Below, piece by piece: positions 36,194 through 45,635 of a stretch of DNA of 64,000 bases. The DNA comes from Clostridium collagenovorans DSM 3089 (lineage in GTDB: Bacteria > Bacillota > Clostridia > Clostridiales > Clostridiaceae). A program made the translations under genes and the position numbers. The stretch covers positions 1 to 64,000 of the forward strand of contig NZ_FQXP01000007.1 in the NCBI RefSeq assembly GCF_900130005.1, read 5' to 3'. Under the pieces are notes generated by a model that did no database searches, was not told the origin of the DNA, and worked only from the letters and a program-made list of their open reading frames with translations. How positions within the stretch are numbered: the stretch's first letter is position 1; the number at the start of each line of letters is the position of its first letter.

Positions 36194-36480
36194 GGTTACC
36201 AAGTTACCTTTTTGGAAAAATGTATATTGATATATATTTTTTTATTGGACATGTGAGGTATATATTTTTTTTTGTAACCATATTTTTCGTAACTTTTTTT
36301 CGTAACCTTAGTAACTACCTCATTTGTATACTATATTTACGGTTACCTTATATAATATATTATATATAATTTATATTAATATATTATATATATATTAGGG
36401 CCTTAGTCCTTTAAATAAGCCATTTATCAAAGAAATCTTGCCGGTTACCAAAAGGTTACCAAAATCATGGAAAAGTTACC
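36194..36480. repeat. Cluster of GTTACC/GGTAAC motifs
   Basis: GGTTACC occurs at 36194, 36341, 36443 and 36454, GTTACC at about 36203 and 36475, and the complement GTAACC or GTAAC at 36274, 36289 and 36302. The pair at 36443-36460 is a direct repeat separated by four A residues. The density is far above chance for AT-rich DNA. Confidence 0.7.
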
Positions 36481-36863
36481 TTTTTGAACTGATTTTTAAT
36501 GGAATATACTGTTTTTAAGTACTAAGTACTTTAGTTTTAGCACAAGTTCCTTTGAATTTTGAACTTAAAACAATAAAAAACTGATTTTCAAGGGCTAAAT
36601 CACCTCAATTTCACCCTATAATTTAAAGGTGTTTTTAATGTCTTTTTACTTATTATCCTTACTTATGTAGTAAAAAACTACTTTATATTTTTTTAAAACA
36701 CCTTAACTCTTATCCCTATTTTTTTGTGAAAACAACAAAAATAGTAACCACAAAACTAATTGTAGTTACTATTTTTCTTTAATATTATAAATATATTTTC
36801 AGTATCAAGACTATGTTTTTAAGTATTATCTCTATAATTTTACTATGTTACTTCAGTCTTATT

Positions 36864-37148
36864 TCAATATTATCACAATCTTATTGCTACATTGTGTCTA
36901 TCTTATTGCTATATTATCACTATGTTGTTTCAGCATTATATCTATAACATTACAATTTATTTCTGTTTTATATCTATATTACTTCAGTATCCTGTCTGTA
37001 TTACTCAGCATTAACACTATGTTATTTCAACATTAAACCGATAATACTGCATCCTACCTCAACATTGTATCAATATTATCACAATCTTATTTCTACATTG
37101 TGTCTATCTTATTGCTATATTACCACTATGTTGCTTCAACCTTATATC
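36864..37148. repeat. 79-base direct repeats within degenerate tandem repeats
   Basis: Segments 36864-36942 and 37070-37148 are the same length and differ at about five positions. Each itself looks like degenerate units of roughly 22 bases (CTATATTATCACTATCTTATTG-like). The sequence between them has weaker versions of the same unit. Confidence 0.8.
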
Positions 37149-37204
37149 AATAAAGTTTCTATACTACTTCATAACCAAAGTAACTATCTCAATATTCTAT
37201 CTAA

Positions 37205-38167
37205 CTAGTTTCTCATTATTATGTAAACTGTATAAGCTATGTATAAAGCCACAAATAATATACCTTCCTTTTTGCTTAGAACCTTTTCTTGTGACTTTCT
37301 ATTGAAGAATATAATTCCAATCATAAGTAAAGTGATTCCTATAAGGAATATAAAATCCATTGCTAAACTTGGTGATACTGCAATAGGATTGATTCCTGAA
37401 GATACCCCTAGGATAAGTAAAATATTAAAGGTATTTGATCCTAAAACATTTCCTAGTGCTATATCATTTTCCTTCTTCAATACAGCTACAACTGATGTTA
37501 CTAATTCAGGAAGTGATGTTCCTATAGCAACTATTGTTAATCCTACAAGCTTCTCACTCATGCCTAAGGATAATGCTATTTCCTTTGCTGAATCTACTAC
37601 TATTTGACCCCCAAATACTATACCTGCTACACCTACTATAGATATAATCACCTTTGGTAATACCTTTATATTAGCAGCCTCCTCGTCCACACATACCTCT
37701 GGATTATTTCTAGCACTTATGACTATATAAGCCATATAAGAAATACATAAAATTAAAAGTATAATTCCATCTCCTCTAGAGATAATGTCTTCACCAGCTC
37801 CTAATAATCCATCAAAAGCCATAACAAATAATATCAAGGTAATTATAAGATTTACTGCAAAATCCTTAACCACAGGTGCCTTTTTAATTATTAATGGTGC
37901 TAATATAGACGAAACACCTAAAACAACTAAGGTATTAAATATATTAGAACCTAGAACGTTTCCTATTGCTATTCCATTGTTCCCCTGTATTGAGGAAATT
38001 GTGCTAATTGCAAGCTCTGGAGCACTTGTTCCAAGTGAAACTATTGTAAGACCTACAACCATTGCTGGTATACCCATCTTCTTAGCAATAGCTGCTGCTC
38101 CATCTACAAAGAAATCTGCACCCTTTATTAAAAGCACAAATCCAACTATTAAAAGTATATAATTCAT
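37205..38167 (-). CDS. CaCA-family Na+/Ca2+ exchanger-like protein (YrbG type)
   Basis: Started at ATG 38167, seven bases after AAGGAG, the protein has 320 residues and about ten helices in two inverted halves. Each half carries the alpha-repeat signature: VGLTIVSLGTSAPELAIS with GNVLGSNIFNTL, and VGLTIVAIGTSLPELVTS with GNVLGSNTFNIL. The glutamates in PEL are the cation ligands. It should exchange Ca2+ for Na+ or H+ at the cytoplasmic membrane. Single gene with no regulatory signal recognised. Confidence 0.94.
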   Translation of the reverse strand: MNYILLIVGFVLLIKGADFFVDGAAAIAKKMGIPAMVVGLTIVSLGTSAPELAISTISSIQGNNGIAIGNVLGSNIFNTLVVLGVSSILAPLIIKKAPVVKDFAVNLIITLILFVMAFDGLLGAGEDIISRGDGIILLILCISYMAYIVISARNNPEVCVDEEAANIKVLPKVIISIVGVAGIVFGGQIVVDSAKEIALSLGMSEKLVGLTIVAIGTSLPELVTSVVAVLKKENDIALGNVLGSNTFNILLILGVSSGINPIAVSPSLAMDFIFLIGITLLMIGIIFFNRKSQEKVLSKKEGILFVALYIAYTVYIIMRN

Positions 38168-38516
38168 CTTCATTCTCCTTCGTAATGTTTTCCGTAAACA
38201 TATATAATCCTATAATGTCTTTGCAAATATGCTCACAAATAAAATTTTATCTTATTAAGTTTATTCCTACAATGTTATATTTGCTTAAAGTATGTTAAAT
38301 TTACTTAACATAACTTTAATTTCTAAATATATTCAGATTAACTAAAGCCATCAATCCCTAAATATACTCTTTTAAATTCTTAACGATTTTTATTTTTATA
38401 TACATTTTCCTTAAAGAAATAAATTACCAATACCTCATTGTATATGCAAGGTTTTGTTGTATAATTATAGTAATTTATATATCTTGATTAATTCATGAAG
38501 GAGGTTATTAGCTGTT
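38168..38516. other. Divergent promoter gap
   Basis: AT-rich sequence between the divergent exchanger and lipoprotein deacetylase genes. No ORF or strong hairpin. The plus-strand gene has an AAGGAGG site just before 38517. Confidence 0.5.
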
Positions 38517-39494
38517 ATGAAAAAAAGAAGTTTATCATTGTTATTAGTTTTAGTATTATCCTTAAGTTTTACAGCATGTAATAAAAATGATACACCTAAG
38601 GATGTAGAAAATAAGCCTAATGTAACAGACAAAGATAATAAGAAGGAACCTACTACCCCTCCTGCTACTCCTCCACCAGCTGGAGAAGTTGATAAGCCAA
38701 CAGGAGACTCTTCTAATAATGAAGAGCCTCCTAAGACTGAAATTCCTAAGGAAGATGATAAAAATCCCTCTACTGAACCGAGTAATCTTAAGTATGACTT
38801 AGCTTCCTTAGATAAAACAAGATATTCATGGTACTTTTACCCTAATACACCTAGAGAAGCTGATAAATACAAAGAAAAGTACGATTTATATTATGAAGGA
38901 AATAAATCTAATAAAGAATTATATTTAACCTTTGATTGCGGATACGAAAATGGAATAACCCCTAAGATTCTAGATATCTTAAAAGAAAACAATATTAAAG
39001 CAGCATTTTTCATTACCTCAGCTTACCTTAAAAGTTCACCTGACTTAGTTAAAAGAATGATTGCTGAGGGACATATTGTTGGAAATCACAGCGAAGATCA
39101 TCCTTCAATGGTAGATAAAGCTGTGGAGGGTAGAGATGCTAGTTATTATCAACTTGAATCATTGGACAAGAAGTTCCAAGCAGTTGTAGGTAAGCCAATA
39201 GATAGATTCTTTAGACCACCAATGGGTGAATTCAGTGAAGCATCCTTAGCTTTAACCAAGGAACTTGGTTATAAATCAATCTTTTGGGCTAATGCTTATA
39301 AGGATTATGATGTAAATAATCAACCTGATCCTGAGGAATCTAAAAAGCTACTAAAAGGTAGAACCGATAATGGAGATATTTTATTACTCCACGCAGTTTC
39401 TAAAACCAACTCCATTATTTTGCAGGACCTTATTAATGATTGGCGTGCAGAAGGATATGTTTTTAAATCCTTAGACCAATTACCTAAGTATTAA
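38517..39494 (+). CDS. PdaA-like polysaccharide deacetylase lipoprotein
   Basis: The 325-residue protein has a lipoprotein signal (LVLSLSFTAC, Cys21), a Pro/Thr/Glu-rich linker to about residue 95, and a deacetylase domain. Motif 1 is LTFDCGYENG, with Cys where most families have Asp or Asn. Motif 2 is GNHSEDHPSM, motif 3 is RPPMGEF, followed by FWANAYKDYD and LLLHAVS. The TFDxGYENG and WANAYKDYD phrases are typical of the PdaA group, which makes muramic delta-lactam in spore cortex. It should act on the outer membrane surface. Whether it works in sporulation cannot be read from the sequence. Confidence 0.9.
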   Translation: MKKRSLSLLLVLVLSLSFTACNKNDTPKDVENKPNVTDKDNKKEPTTPPATPPPAGEVDKPTGDSSNNEEPPKTEIPKEDDKNPSTEPSNLKYDLASLDKTRYSWYFYPNTPREADKYKEKYDLYYEGNKSNKELYLTFDCGYENGITPKILDILKENNIKAAFFITSAYLKSSPDLVKRMIAEGHIVGNHSEDHPSMVDKAVEGRDASYYQLESLDKKFQAVVGKPIDRFFRPPMGEFSEASLALTKELGYKSIFWANAYKDYDVNNQPDPEESKKLLKGRTDNGDILLLHAVSKTNSIILQDLINDWRAEGYVFKSLDQLPKY

Positions 39495-39497
39495 TAA

Positions 39498-39570
39498 AAA
39501 GCTGCACCCTGCTATTATTAAATGACCTAAATCATTAAAATACTTAGCTACAGTGCAGCTTTACTCTTAC
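39498..39570 (+). terminator. Terminator after the PdaA-like gene
   Basis: AAAGCTGCAC at 39498-39507 pairs exactly with GTGCAGCTTT at 39553-39562, and the stem can extend through CTGCTA/TAGCTA with bulges. TTACTCTTAC follows. The loop is long, so efficiency is uncertain. Confidence 0.6.
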
Positions 39571-39796
39571 TTTTTAGTTTTTCTCTACTATCTTAAATCT
39601 TTTAATTTTTTTCTATATTTTAAAGCTTTCCCACTATTCTATCTCTTTAAGACATCTTAATTGTTCTTTTTCACCTATTCTTTTATCTTTAAACTCTCTT
39701 CCTATCTTCTGTCTCTTTAAAACACTTACTTATTTTCTATTTTCAAACCTAGGATTCAAGCTCTTCTCTCTTACCCTTTACCTAAGCAATCCTTTA

Positions 39797-41623
39797 TCAG
39801 CATATTTTATTTATTGTACATAGGTTGTAGTAAGTTCCTTGTTCTCTTACTAATTCTTCATGACTTCCACATTCTATTATTCTTCCATCATCTATTACCA
39901 TTATCATGTCGGAATCCTTTATTGTACTTAGCCTGTGAGCTATAATAAAGCTTGTTCTACCCTTCATTAAGTTCAGCATTGCTTGTTGTATCTTAAGCTC
40001 TGTTCTTGTATCTACATTACTTGTTGCCTCATCTAGTATTAAGATAGGCGTGTCTGATAAAACAGCTCTTGCTATGGCTAGAAGCTGCTTCTGTCCTGCA
40101 CTTAAACTACTTCCGCCTTCTAATATTTCCGTATCATATCCCTTTGGCAATCTAGCTATAAAACTATGGGCATTAGCTATTTTAGATGCTCTCATAATCT
40201 CTTCTTCAGTGGCATCAGGTTTTCCGTATTTTATATTATCCTTTATAGTCCCTGAAAATAAATAGGTATCTTGAAGCACTATGCCAAAGACTTTCCTTAA
40301 ACTTTCCCTTGTATAATCTCTTATGTCTACACCATCTATTGTTATACTTCCCTTAGAAATTTCATAAAACCTTGAAAGCAAGTTAACTATAGTAGTTTTC
40401 CCTGAGCCTGTAGCACCTACAATGGCAACAGAGGTTCCTGGTCTTACTTTAAAGTTTATATCCTTAAGAACTTGATCTTTATCATTATATCCAAAGTAAA
40501 TATCCTTAAACTCAACCTCTCCCCTTACTTCCTTAAGTTCCTTTGCACCTTCCTTATCTATTATCTCTTCCTCTTCATCTAATAATTCAAATACACGCTC
40601 TGCTCCAGCCACAGCTGATTGAAGAGTGTTAAATATATTAGCTATCTCATTTAAAGGTCTTACAAACTGTCTGCTATAACTTAAAAATGAAGCTATAACA
40701 CCTAAGGTTATATAACCCTTAATAGCTAGTGTTCCCCCTACCATTGCCACCGTTGCAAAACTAAGGTTGTTTATAACATTCATTAAAGGCATTAACAGTC
40801 CTGACCATACCTGTGCCTTAAATCCAACATTTTTATAATCTTCATTTAACTTTTCAAATTCTGATATTATCTTTTCTTCATGATTAAAAGCTTTGATTAC
40901 ATCTAAACCTGAAATGCTCTCCTCTATTTGAGAATTCAATGCTCCTAAGGTATCCTGTTGTCCCTTAAAATACACCTTTGTTTTACTAGCTATAGTTCTA
41001 GTTAATATAAATATAAGTGGTACGGAAATCAAACTAGCAACCGTTAATAAAGGACTTAAAATTACCATCATAACAAAGGAACCAACTATTGATATGGCAC
41101 TGTTCATAAGCTGTACTACTGATGAAGAAATTGTACTACTTAATATATCAATATCATTAGTAAGTCTACTCATTATGTCCCCATGAAAACTCCTATCAAA
41201 GTAAGACATAGGAAGTACTTGTAGCTTATCAAAGAATATTTTACGGATATTCTTTACTATTCTTTGAGCTATTCCAGCCATGGTTAAACCTTGTATTAAA
41301 TTCATTGAAGCATCAATTATATAAATAAGCATTAAGATTCCTATTACCCAAAGTAGCTTGTTAAACTCTACAGCATTAGGCCCTACAGATAAAATATCCA
41401 CAGCCTTACCTATTAAATAAGGCACAAGTAATAGTAAATTAACACTTAAAAATACTAATATAAAAACTACTATAAATAGTTTCTTCTCTTTTCCAAACAT
41501 TCCCCAAAGCCGTTTAAGAGTCTTTCTTAAATTCTTTGGCTTTTGGTTTCCTCTCATAAATCTATTCCCGCCCAATTGTTTACCTGGTCCATTAAAAGCT
41601 CTACTTTTATTATTGTATTGCAT
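39797..41623 (-). CDS. Heterodimeric multidrug-type ABC exporter, consensus-site subunit
   Basis: The 608-residue protein has a 48-residue polar N-terminus, six membrane helices to about residue 345, and an ATPase domain. Walker A is GATGSGKT, the signature LSAGQKQLLAIARA, Walker B ILILDEATSNVD with the catalytic Glu, and the switch IAHRLST with His. It is encoded 16 bases after a partner whose catalytic residues are altered, so the two should form a heterodimer like BmrCD or TM287/288. Such pumps export drugs or lipids. Its signature Ala in place of the first Gly slightly alters the partner site. Confidence 0.93.
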   Translation of the reverse strand: MQYNNKSRAFNGPGKQLGGNRFMRGNQKPKNLRKTLKRLWGMFGKEKKLFIVVFILVFLSVNLLLLVPYLIGKAVDILSVGPNAVEFNKLLWVIGILMLIYIIDASMNLIQGLTMAGIAQRIVKNIRKIFFDKLQVLPMSYFDRSFHGDIMSRLTNDIDILSSTISSSVVQLMNSAISIVGSFVMMVILSPLLTVASLISVPLIFILTRTIASKTKVYFKGQQDTLGALNSQIEESISGLDVIKAFNHEEKIISEFEKLNEDYKNVGFKAQVWSGLLMPLMNVINNLSFATVAMVGGTLAIKGYITLGVIASFLSYSRQFVRPLNEIANIFNTLQSAVAGAERVFELLDEEEEIIDKEGAKELKEVRGEVEFKDIYFGYNDKDQVLKDINFKVRPGTSVAIVGATGSGKTTIVNLLSRFYEISKGSITIDGVDIRDYTRESLRKVFGIVLQDTYLFSGTIKDNIKYGKPDATEEEIMRASKIANAHSFIARLPKGYDTEILEGGSSLSAGQKQLLAIARAVLSDTPILILDEATSNVDTRTELKIQQAMLNLMKGRTSFIIAHRLSTIKDSDMIMVIDDGRIIECGSHEELVREQGTYYNLCTINKIC

Positions 41624-41639
41624 AATCTCCCCTCCTTTC

Positions 41640-43373
41640 TTAGCTTGCTACAGTTTTAGATCCTACTTGAGATTTATAAATATCCTTATAAACATCACAC
41701 TGCTTCATAAGTTCTTCATGTTTGCCCAAGCCAACTATTTCTCCCTCATCTAAAACTATAATCTCATCTGCATCCATAACTGAAGTTATTCTCTGGGCAA
41801 TAATTACAGTTGTTAACCCCTGTGCATATTCCTTTAAATCAGCTCTTATTTGAAACTCTGTAGCTGTATCAACTGCTGAAGTTGAATCATCTAATATTAA
41901 AATCTCAGGCTTCTTTATAAGAGCCCTTGCAATAGATAATCTTTGCTTTTGACCACCAGATAAATTAGTACCACTTTGTCCAATTCTTGATTCATATCCA
42001 TCCTTAAATTTACTTATAAATTCATGTGCTGATGATATTTTACATACCTCAATTATTTCTTCTTCTGTGGCATCTTCCTTACCCCATCTAACGTTATCCT
42101 TAATAGTTCCTGAAAATAATACAGACCTTTGAGGCACTACTGATAATTTACTTCTCAGTTCATTAATAGCTATGTCTCTTACATCAACTCCATCAAGTAA
42201 TATACATCCCTCATTTACATCATAAAACCTAGCAGTTAAATTAACCAAGCTAGTCTTACCGCTTCCAGTTGAACCTATTATGCCAAGAGTCTCCCCCTTA
42301 CCTACATGGAAGGAAATATTTCTAAGCACTGGCTCACCTTTAAGACCTGAATAAGAAAAGCTAACATTCTTAAACTCTAAGTCTCCACTTAAATCATGCT
42401 CTATTACTCTTTTAATATCCTCTTTTATAGTTGGACTTTCTGAAAAGACCTGAGCTATACGAGCTAATGAAGTCTTAGCTCTAACTAAATAAGTAAAGAT
42501 CATAACTAAAGACATTAAAGAAAATAATAATTGAGTCATATAATTTGTAAAAGCTATTATCTTACCAACTTCCAAGGTACCTGAATTTATTCTAACTCCT
42601 CCAAACCATAAAATAAGCACAACACCAATATTAACAATTATAGTCACTGTTGGATTAAAAATAGACATGACTCTCATAGCTCTAATTGATTGATCTGTTA
42701 ATCCAGAATTTACAGCATCAAACCTCTCCCTCTCATAATCAAATCTATTAAAAGCCTTAACTACCCTAACCCCTCTTAAATACTCCCTTGTGACCATATT
42801 CATCTTGTCTATAGCCTTCTGAACCCTATTAAATAGTGGATAACCCATCTTCAAACTAATTGATACTATTACAACTATTATAGGAACAATAGTTATAAGT
42901 ATTAAAGACAACTTAAAATCCATTCTTATAGCCATAATAATAGCGCCAATCCCAATTAAAGGCGCTCTAACAAAGAATCGCATTAATCCGTAAGTAAATT
43001 GTTGAACATTACTCACATCATTAGTAAGCCTAGTTATAAGAGATGCCCTATCAAATTTATCTATATTCTCAAAGTCTAATCTCTGTATCTTCTTAAATAA
43101 ATCCTCCCTAAGCTCAGCGCCAAAGTCCTGTGCAACCCTAGTTGCAACCACATTCCTCGTAACCGCAGCTATGGCACCAAACAAAGCAATGCCAAACATA
43201 ATTGAGCCAAGCTTTAAAACATAATCCAAACGACCATTAGCTACCCCATCATCAACTAGTTTTGACATTATGGTAGGCTGCATAAGATCACTGGTTACTT
43301 CCAAGGTTATACAAAATATAGCCAAGAAAAATAACTTATAGTATTTCTTAATGTACTTCGTAAAAAAACTCAT
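41640..43373 (-). CDS. Heterodimeric multidrug-type ABC exporter, degenerate-site subunit
   Basis: The 577-residue protein has six membrane helices and an ATPase domain with Walker A GSTGSGKT and canonical signature LSGGQKQRLSIARA. The Walker B reads ILILDDSTSAVD, with Asp replacing the catalytic Glu, and the switch reads IAQRITS, with Gln replacing His. These two changes mark the noncatalytic half of asymmetric heterodimeric exporters. It is the first gene of the pair and is followed by the consensus-site subunit. AAGGAG precedes the ATG. Confidence 0.93.
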   Translation of the reverse strand: MSFFTKYIKKYYKLFFLAIFCITLEVTSDLMQPTIMSKLVDDGVANGRLDYVLKLGSIMFGIALFGAIAAVTRNVVATRVAQDFGAELREDLFKKIQRLDFENIDKFDRASLITRLTNDVSNVQQFTYGLMRFFVRAPLIGIGAIIMAIRMDFKLSLILITIVPIIVVIVSISLKMGYPLFNRVQKAIDKMNMVTREYLRGVRVVKAFNRFDYERERFDAVNSGLTDQSIRAMRVMSIFNPTVTIIVNIGVVLILWFGGVRINSGTLEVGKIIAFTNYMTQLLFSLMSLVMIFTYLVRAKTSLARIAQVFSESPTIKEDIKRVIEHDLSGDLEFKNVSFSYSGLKGEPVLRNISFHVGKGETLGIIGSTGSGKTSLVNLTARFYDVNEGCILLDGVDVRDIAINELRSKLSVVPQRSVLFSGTIKDNVRWGKEDATEEEIIEVCKISSAHEFISKFKDGYESRIGQSGTNLSGGQKQRLSIARALIKKPEILILDDSTSAVDTATEFQIRADLKEYAQGLTTVIIAQRITSVMDADEIIVLDEGEIVGLGKHEELMKQCDVYKDIYKSQVGSKTVAS

Positions 43374-43883
43374 CTCCCCATCTCCTTATTCCATTAGTAT
43401 AAAACAAATTATTTTTTACAACTTAATTTAAACTTCTAGTTCCTTTTGTCTTATTTCATTGATATTAATTAAGCTAATATAAACCTCTAAATCAAGTTGA
43501 AGTTTAGCTTTAATTATCTAGAATTCTTATGCTACATAAATTACATAAGCTAGACTTATGATTGTATATGTTACATAAATTGTACAAGTTAAGTTTACCT
43601 ACCTTGTATAAATTTCAATAAAACCTCTGACAATCCTCCAAGGATATTTACCAGATAACTTAAATATACTCCACATTTTAACTAATACCTTTATTCTATT
43701 ATATTTTTTTATGTTAAACTTTCATTCATGTTTTTGAGATAAATAAGTATATCTAGTACGAACACAATATTTATGATTACATAAATATATATACCTATAA
43801 ATATAGGTATACTTTTTAAGTTATTAAATACATGGTATAATTTTGTAAAATTCCATAAAATTTAGAAGGTAAATTTAGATTAT
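43374..43883. other. Gap at the left border of the accessory island
   Basis: No gene is seen. A perfect 22-base palindrome (TATACCTATAAATATAGGTATA with a central AA) lies at 43790-43811, followed by CTTTTT. It may be an operator or the stem of a small terminator. Confidence 0.55.
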
Positions 43884-44471
43884 ATGCTTAATGAAGAATA
43901 TATTAAAATTGATAAAGAAAATAAAAAAGTTTTAGATAATTCTGATAACCTTCAAAAAATAGGAGAAAATTATAAGAATTTATATGAAATATCTAACCTT
44001 AAAACAAATAGAAATACTCCTCATAGCAATTTTCAATTACATTAAAGTTAATTTTAATTTTAATAATTTTAGTTAGTTTTATTCCTCTTGTAAGTACTTT
44101 TAATATAATTATTGCAGGTACATTTTTAATTCTATTGACTATGTTATATAATATTGAATGTTTAAAAAATGGTTGTAGTAAACTTAAAATATTTTTTCAA
44201 AATTTAGGCTTAATTTCTTTGTATCATATTTTATCTTTTTTGTACGTTTATTACATATATTAGCACAGTAGATAAACTAGAAAAATCTACTGCATTAGTT
44301 CTTGATTCAATTGATGCTAGCTTTATATTTGCTAATATAAAGCTGTTGCTATTATTTGTTCCTATAGCTATAGCCTCTTTTATTTCTTTTAAAAAAGGTA
44401 AGACTAACAATAATTTATTTCGTGTGTTTCTTTTAATAAATGTAATTTTATTTACTTTAACTGTAAAATAA
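43884..44471 (+). pseudogene. Broken membrane-protein gene with two frameshifts
   Basis: From ATG 43884 a 53-residue polar segment (MLNEEYIKIDKENKK...) runs to a stop at 44045. The coding sense continues in another frame from about 44030 as a hydrophobic stretch (LIILVSFIPLVSTFNIIIAG), and after about 44235 it returns to the first frame (TFITYISTVDKLEKSTALVL) to a stop at 44471. Joined, it would be about 190 residues with three to four membrane helices. The family was not recognised. It lies just left of insertion-sequence relics, and the decay suggests it is no longer functional. Confidence 0.6.
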
Positions 44472-44639
44472 TTTCTATACTCTCCAACTGAAACCCACGA
44501 AGTTCCGCTAGAAAACATTTATAAGATAGTAGTTTTTAAGGAGAATATTCATATTTTAAAAACACCGCTGTAAAAGATATGTTTATGAAGATGATAGGAC
44601 AAAATTAATTGCATGAATTATCTTGGATTTAAAATATTT

Positions 44640-44781
44640 CTTATATTAATCTGTAATTAGTTTAAGGTGCAGAGCTATATTTTTAAAAATTCGCATATAA
44701 TCATAGCTATAGTTCCTATTGAAGTATTTCAAAATAACAATGCTAAAGAAATATTTTCAAATCTATTAAAAACAACTTCTT
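44640..44781 (+). pseudogene. C-terminal remnant of a YcxB-like gene
   Basis: A short stretch translates as IIIAIVPIEVFQNNNAKEIF followed by SNLLKTTS and a stop. This closely matches the end of the next broken gene (IIPVDIFKNDTDKEMFLNLL) and resembles the end of YcxB-like proteins. Upstream sequence is too decayed to follow. Confidence 0.5.
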
Positions 44782-44858
44782 AAATTTACACTTTATCATA
44801 CTATCTTATGTTTGTTTTTAAACTTCTTATATAAAACATAATTGAAGGAGACAGATAA

Positions 44859-45445
44859 ATGAAATTAGAATTTACTACTTCTATGGATGACATTAAAGAT
44901 GCATCGATAATCAGTAGTAAAACTAATCCAATTATAAAGAAAAAAAGAATTTTTTTTAATAGGTTTATTCTATATCAGTTATATTAATATATATTTTTTT
45001 AATTCTATATTATGAATCTAAAGTAATTTTATTCGAAAAAGACAACTTAAAAATAATTTTAATCCTTGCTATCATTTTGTTGGTATCAATACCATTATGG
45101 GATTTATATGTATTTGATAAATTATCAAATATGCTTACAAAAGAATGTCTATAAAATATGTAAAAAAACGAAATCATCTAATAGCTCCCCGTATTTTGAT
45201 TTTAGACAATAATACATTAACATTAAAAATAATTGATGAAAAGTGCGAGTATGACATTGCTAATATTGAAAAAGTTCTAGAATATAAGGGTAAAATTTAT
45301 ATTCTAGAACTTATCTTCAATTATTGCTATAATTCCAGTTGATATATTTAAAAATGATACCGATAAAGAAATGTTTTTAAATCTATTAAAAGAGATTATT
45401 AGATATTATATAATAACCTCTCAGGCTGTAAACAAGAAAATATAA
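44859..45445 (+). pseudogene. Broken YcxB-like membrane-protein gene
   Basis: A good ribosome site (AAGGAG) precedes ATG 44859 and a 42-residue N-terminal segment. The sense continues through three frame changes: two membrane helices (SISVILIYIFLILYY and IILILAIILLVSIPLWDLY), the piece at 45145-45342 (APRILILDNNTLTLKI), and the end IIPVDIFKNDTDKEMFLNLL to the stop at 45445. Reassembled it is about 190 residues with the helix-helix-beta layout of the YcxB-like gene at 32006. It is probably dead. Confidence 0.6.
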
Positions 45446-45461
45446 TGGGTGATGAAAAATA

Positions 45462-45620
45462 ATAAGTATAGATGATCTTGTACCAAATGATCATTTAAGC
45501 AGAAAAATAGATAAGTCTTTAGATTTAAGTTTTATATATAATAAATTTGAAGATTTATATAGACCATGCGGGAAAGAAACCATAGATCCAGTTGTGTTGA
45601 TAAAAATTGTTATGATTTAA
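45462..45620 (+). mobile_element. IS1182-family transposase fragment
   Basis: A 52-codon stretch reads ISIDDLVPNDHLSRKIDKSL then DLSFIYNKFEDLYRPCGKET and IDPVVLIKIV before a stop. This matches the N-terminal part of IS1182-type transposases. The rest of the gene is absent, so this is only a relic, cut off next to the IS200 relic. Confidence 0.8.
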
Positions 45621-45635
45621 TATACATTTGGAATC

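Larger units (their letters stand above)
36003..37204. other. Repeat-rich gene-free region
   Basis: This 1.2-kb stretch has two parts. At 36194-36480 the motif GTTACC or its complement recurs at least nine times. At about 36840-37190 lie degenerate tandem repeats, with a 79-base segment repeated almost unchanged. Reading frames across it have no ribosome site and follow the repeats, so they are judged noncoding. Confidence 0.7.

Noticed and set aside
36845..37036. 63-codon plus-strand ORF
   Set aside because: It lies inside degenerate tandem repeats, has no ribosome site, and its repetitive Leu/Ile/Ser/Tyr composition follows the DNA repeat.
36864..37148. Possible CRISPR array
   Set aside because: Repeats are degenerate and contiguous, with no unique spacers of constant length and no cas genes.
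44231..44518. 95-codon minus-strand ORF
   Set aside because: It is antisense to the broken membrane gene at 43884-44471, whose plus-strand sense is more protein-like.
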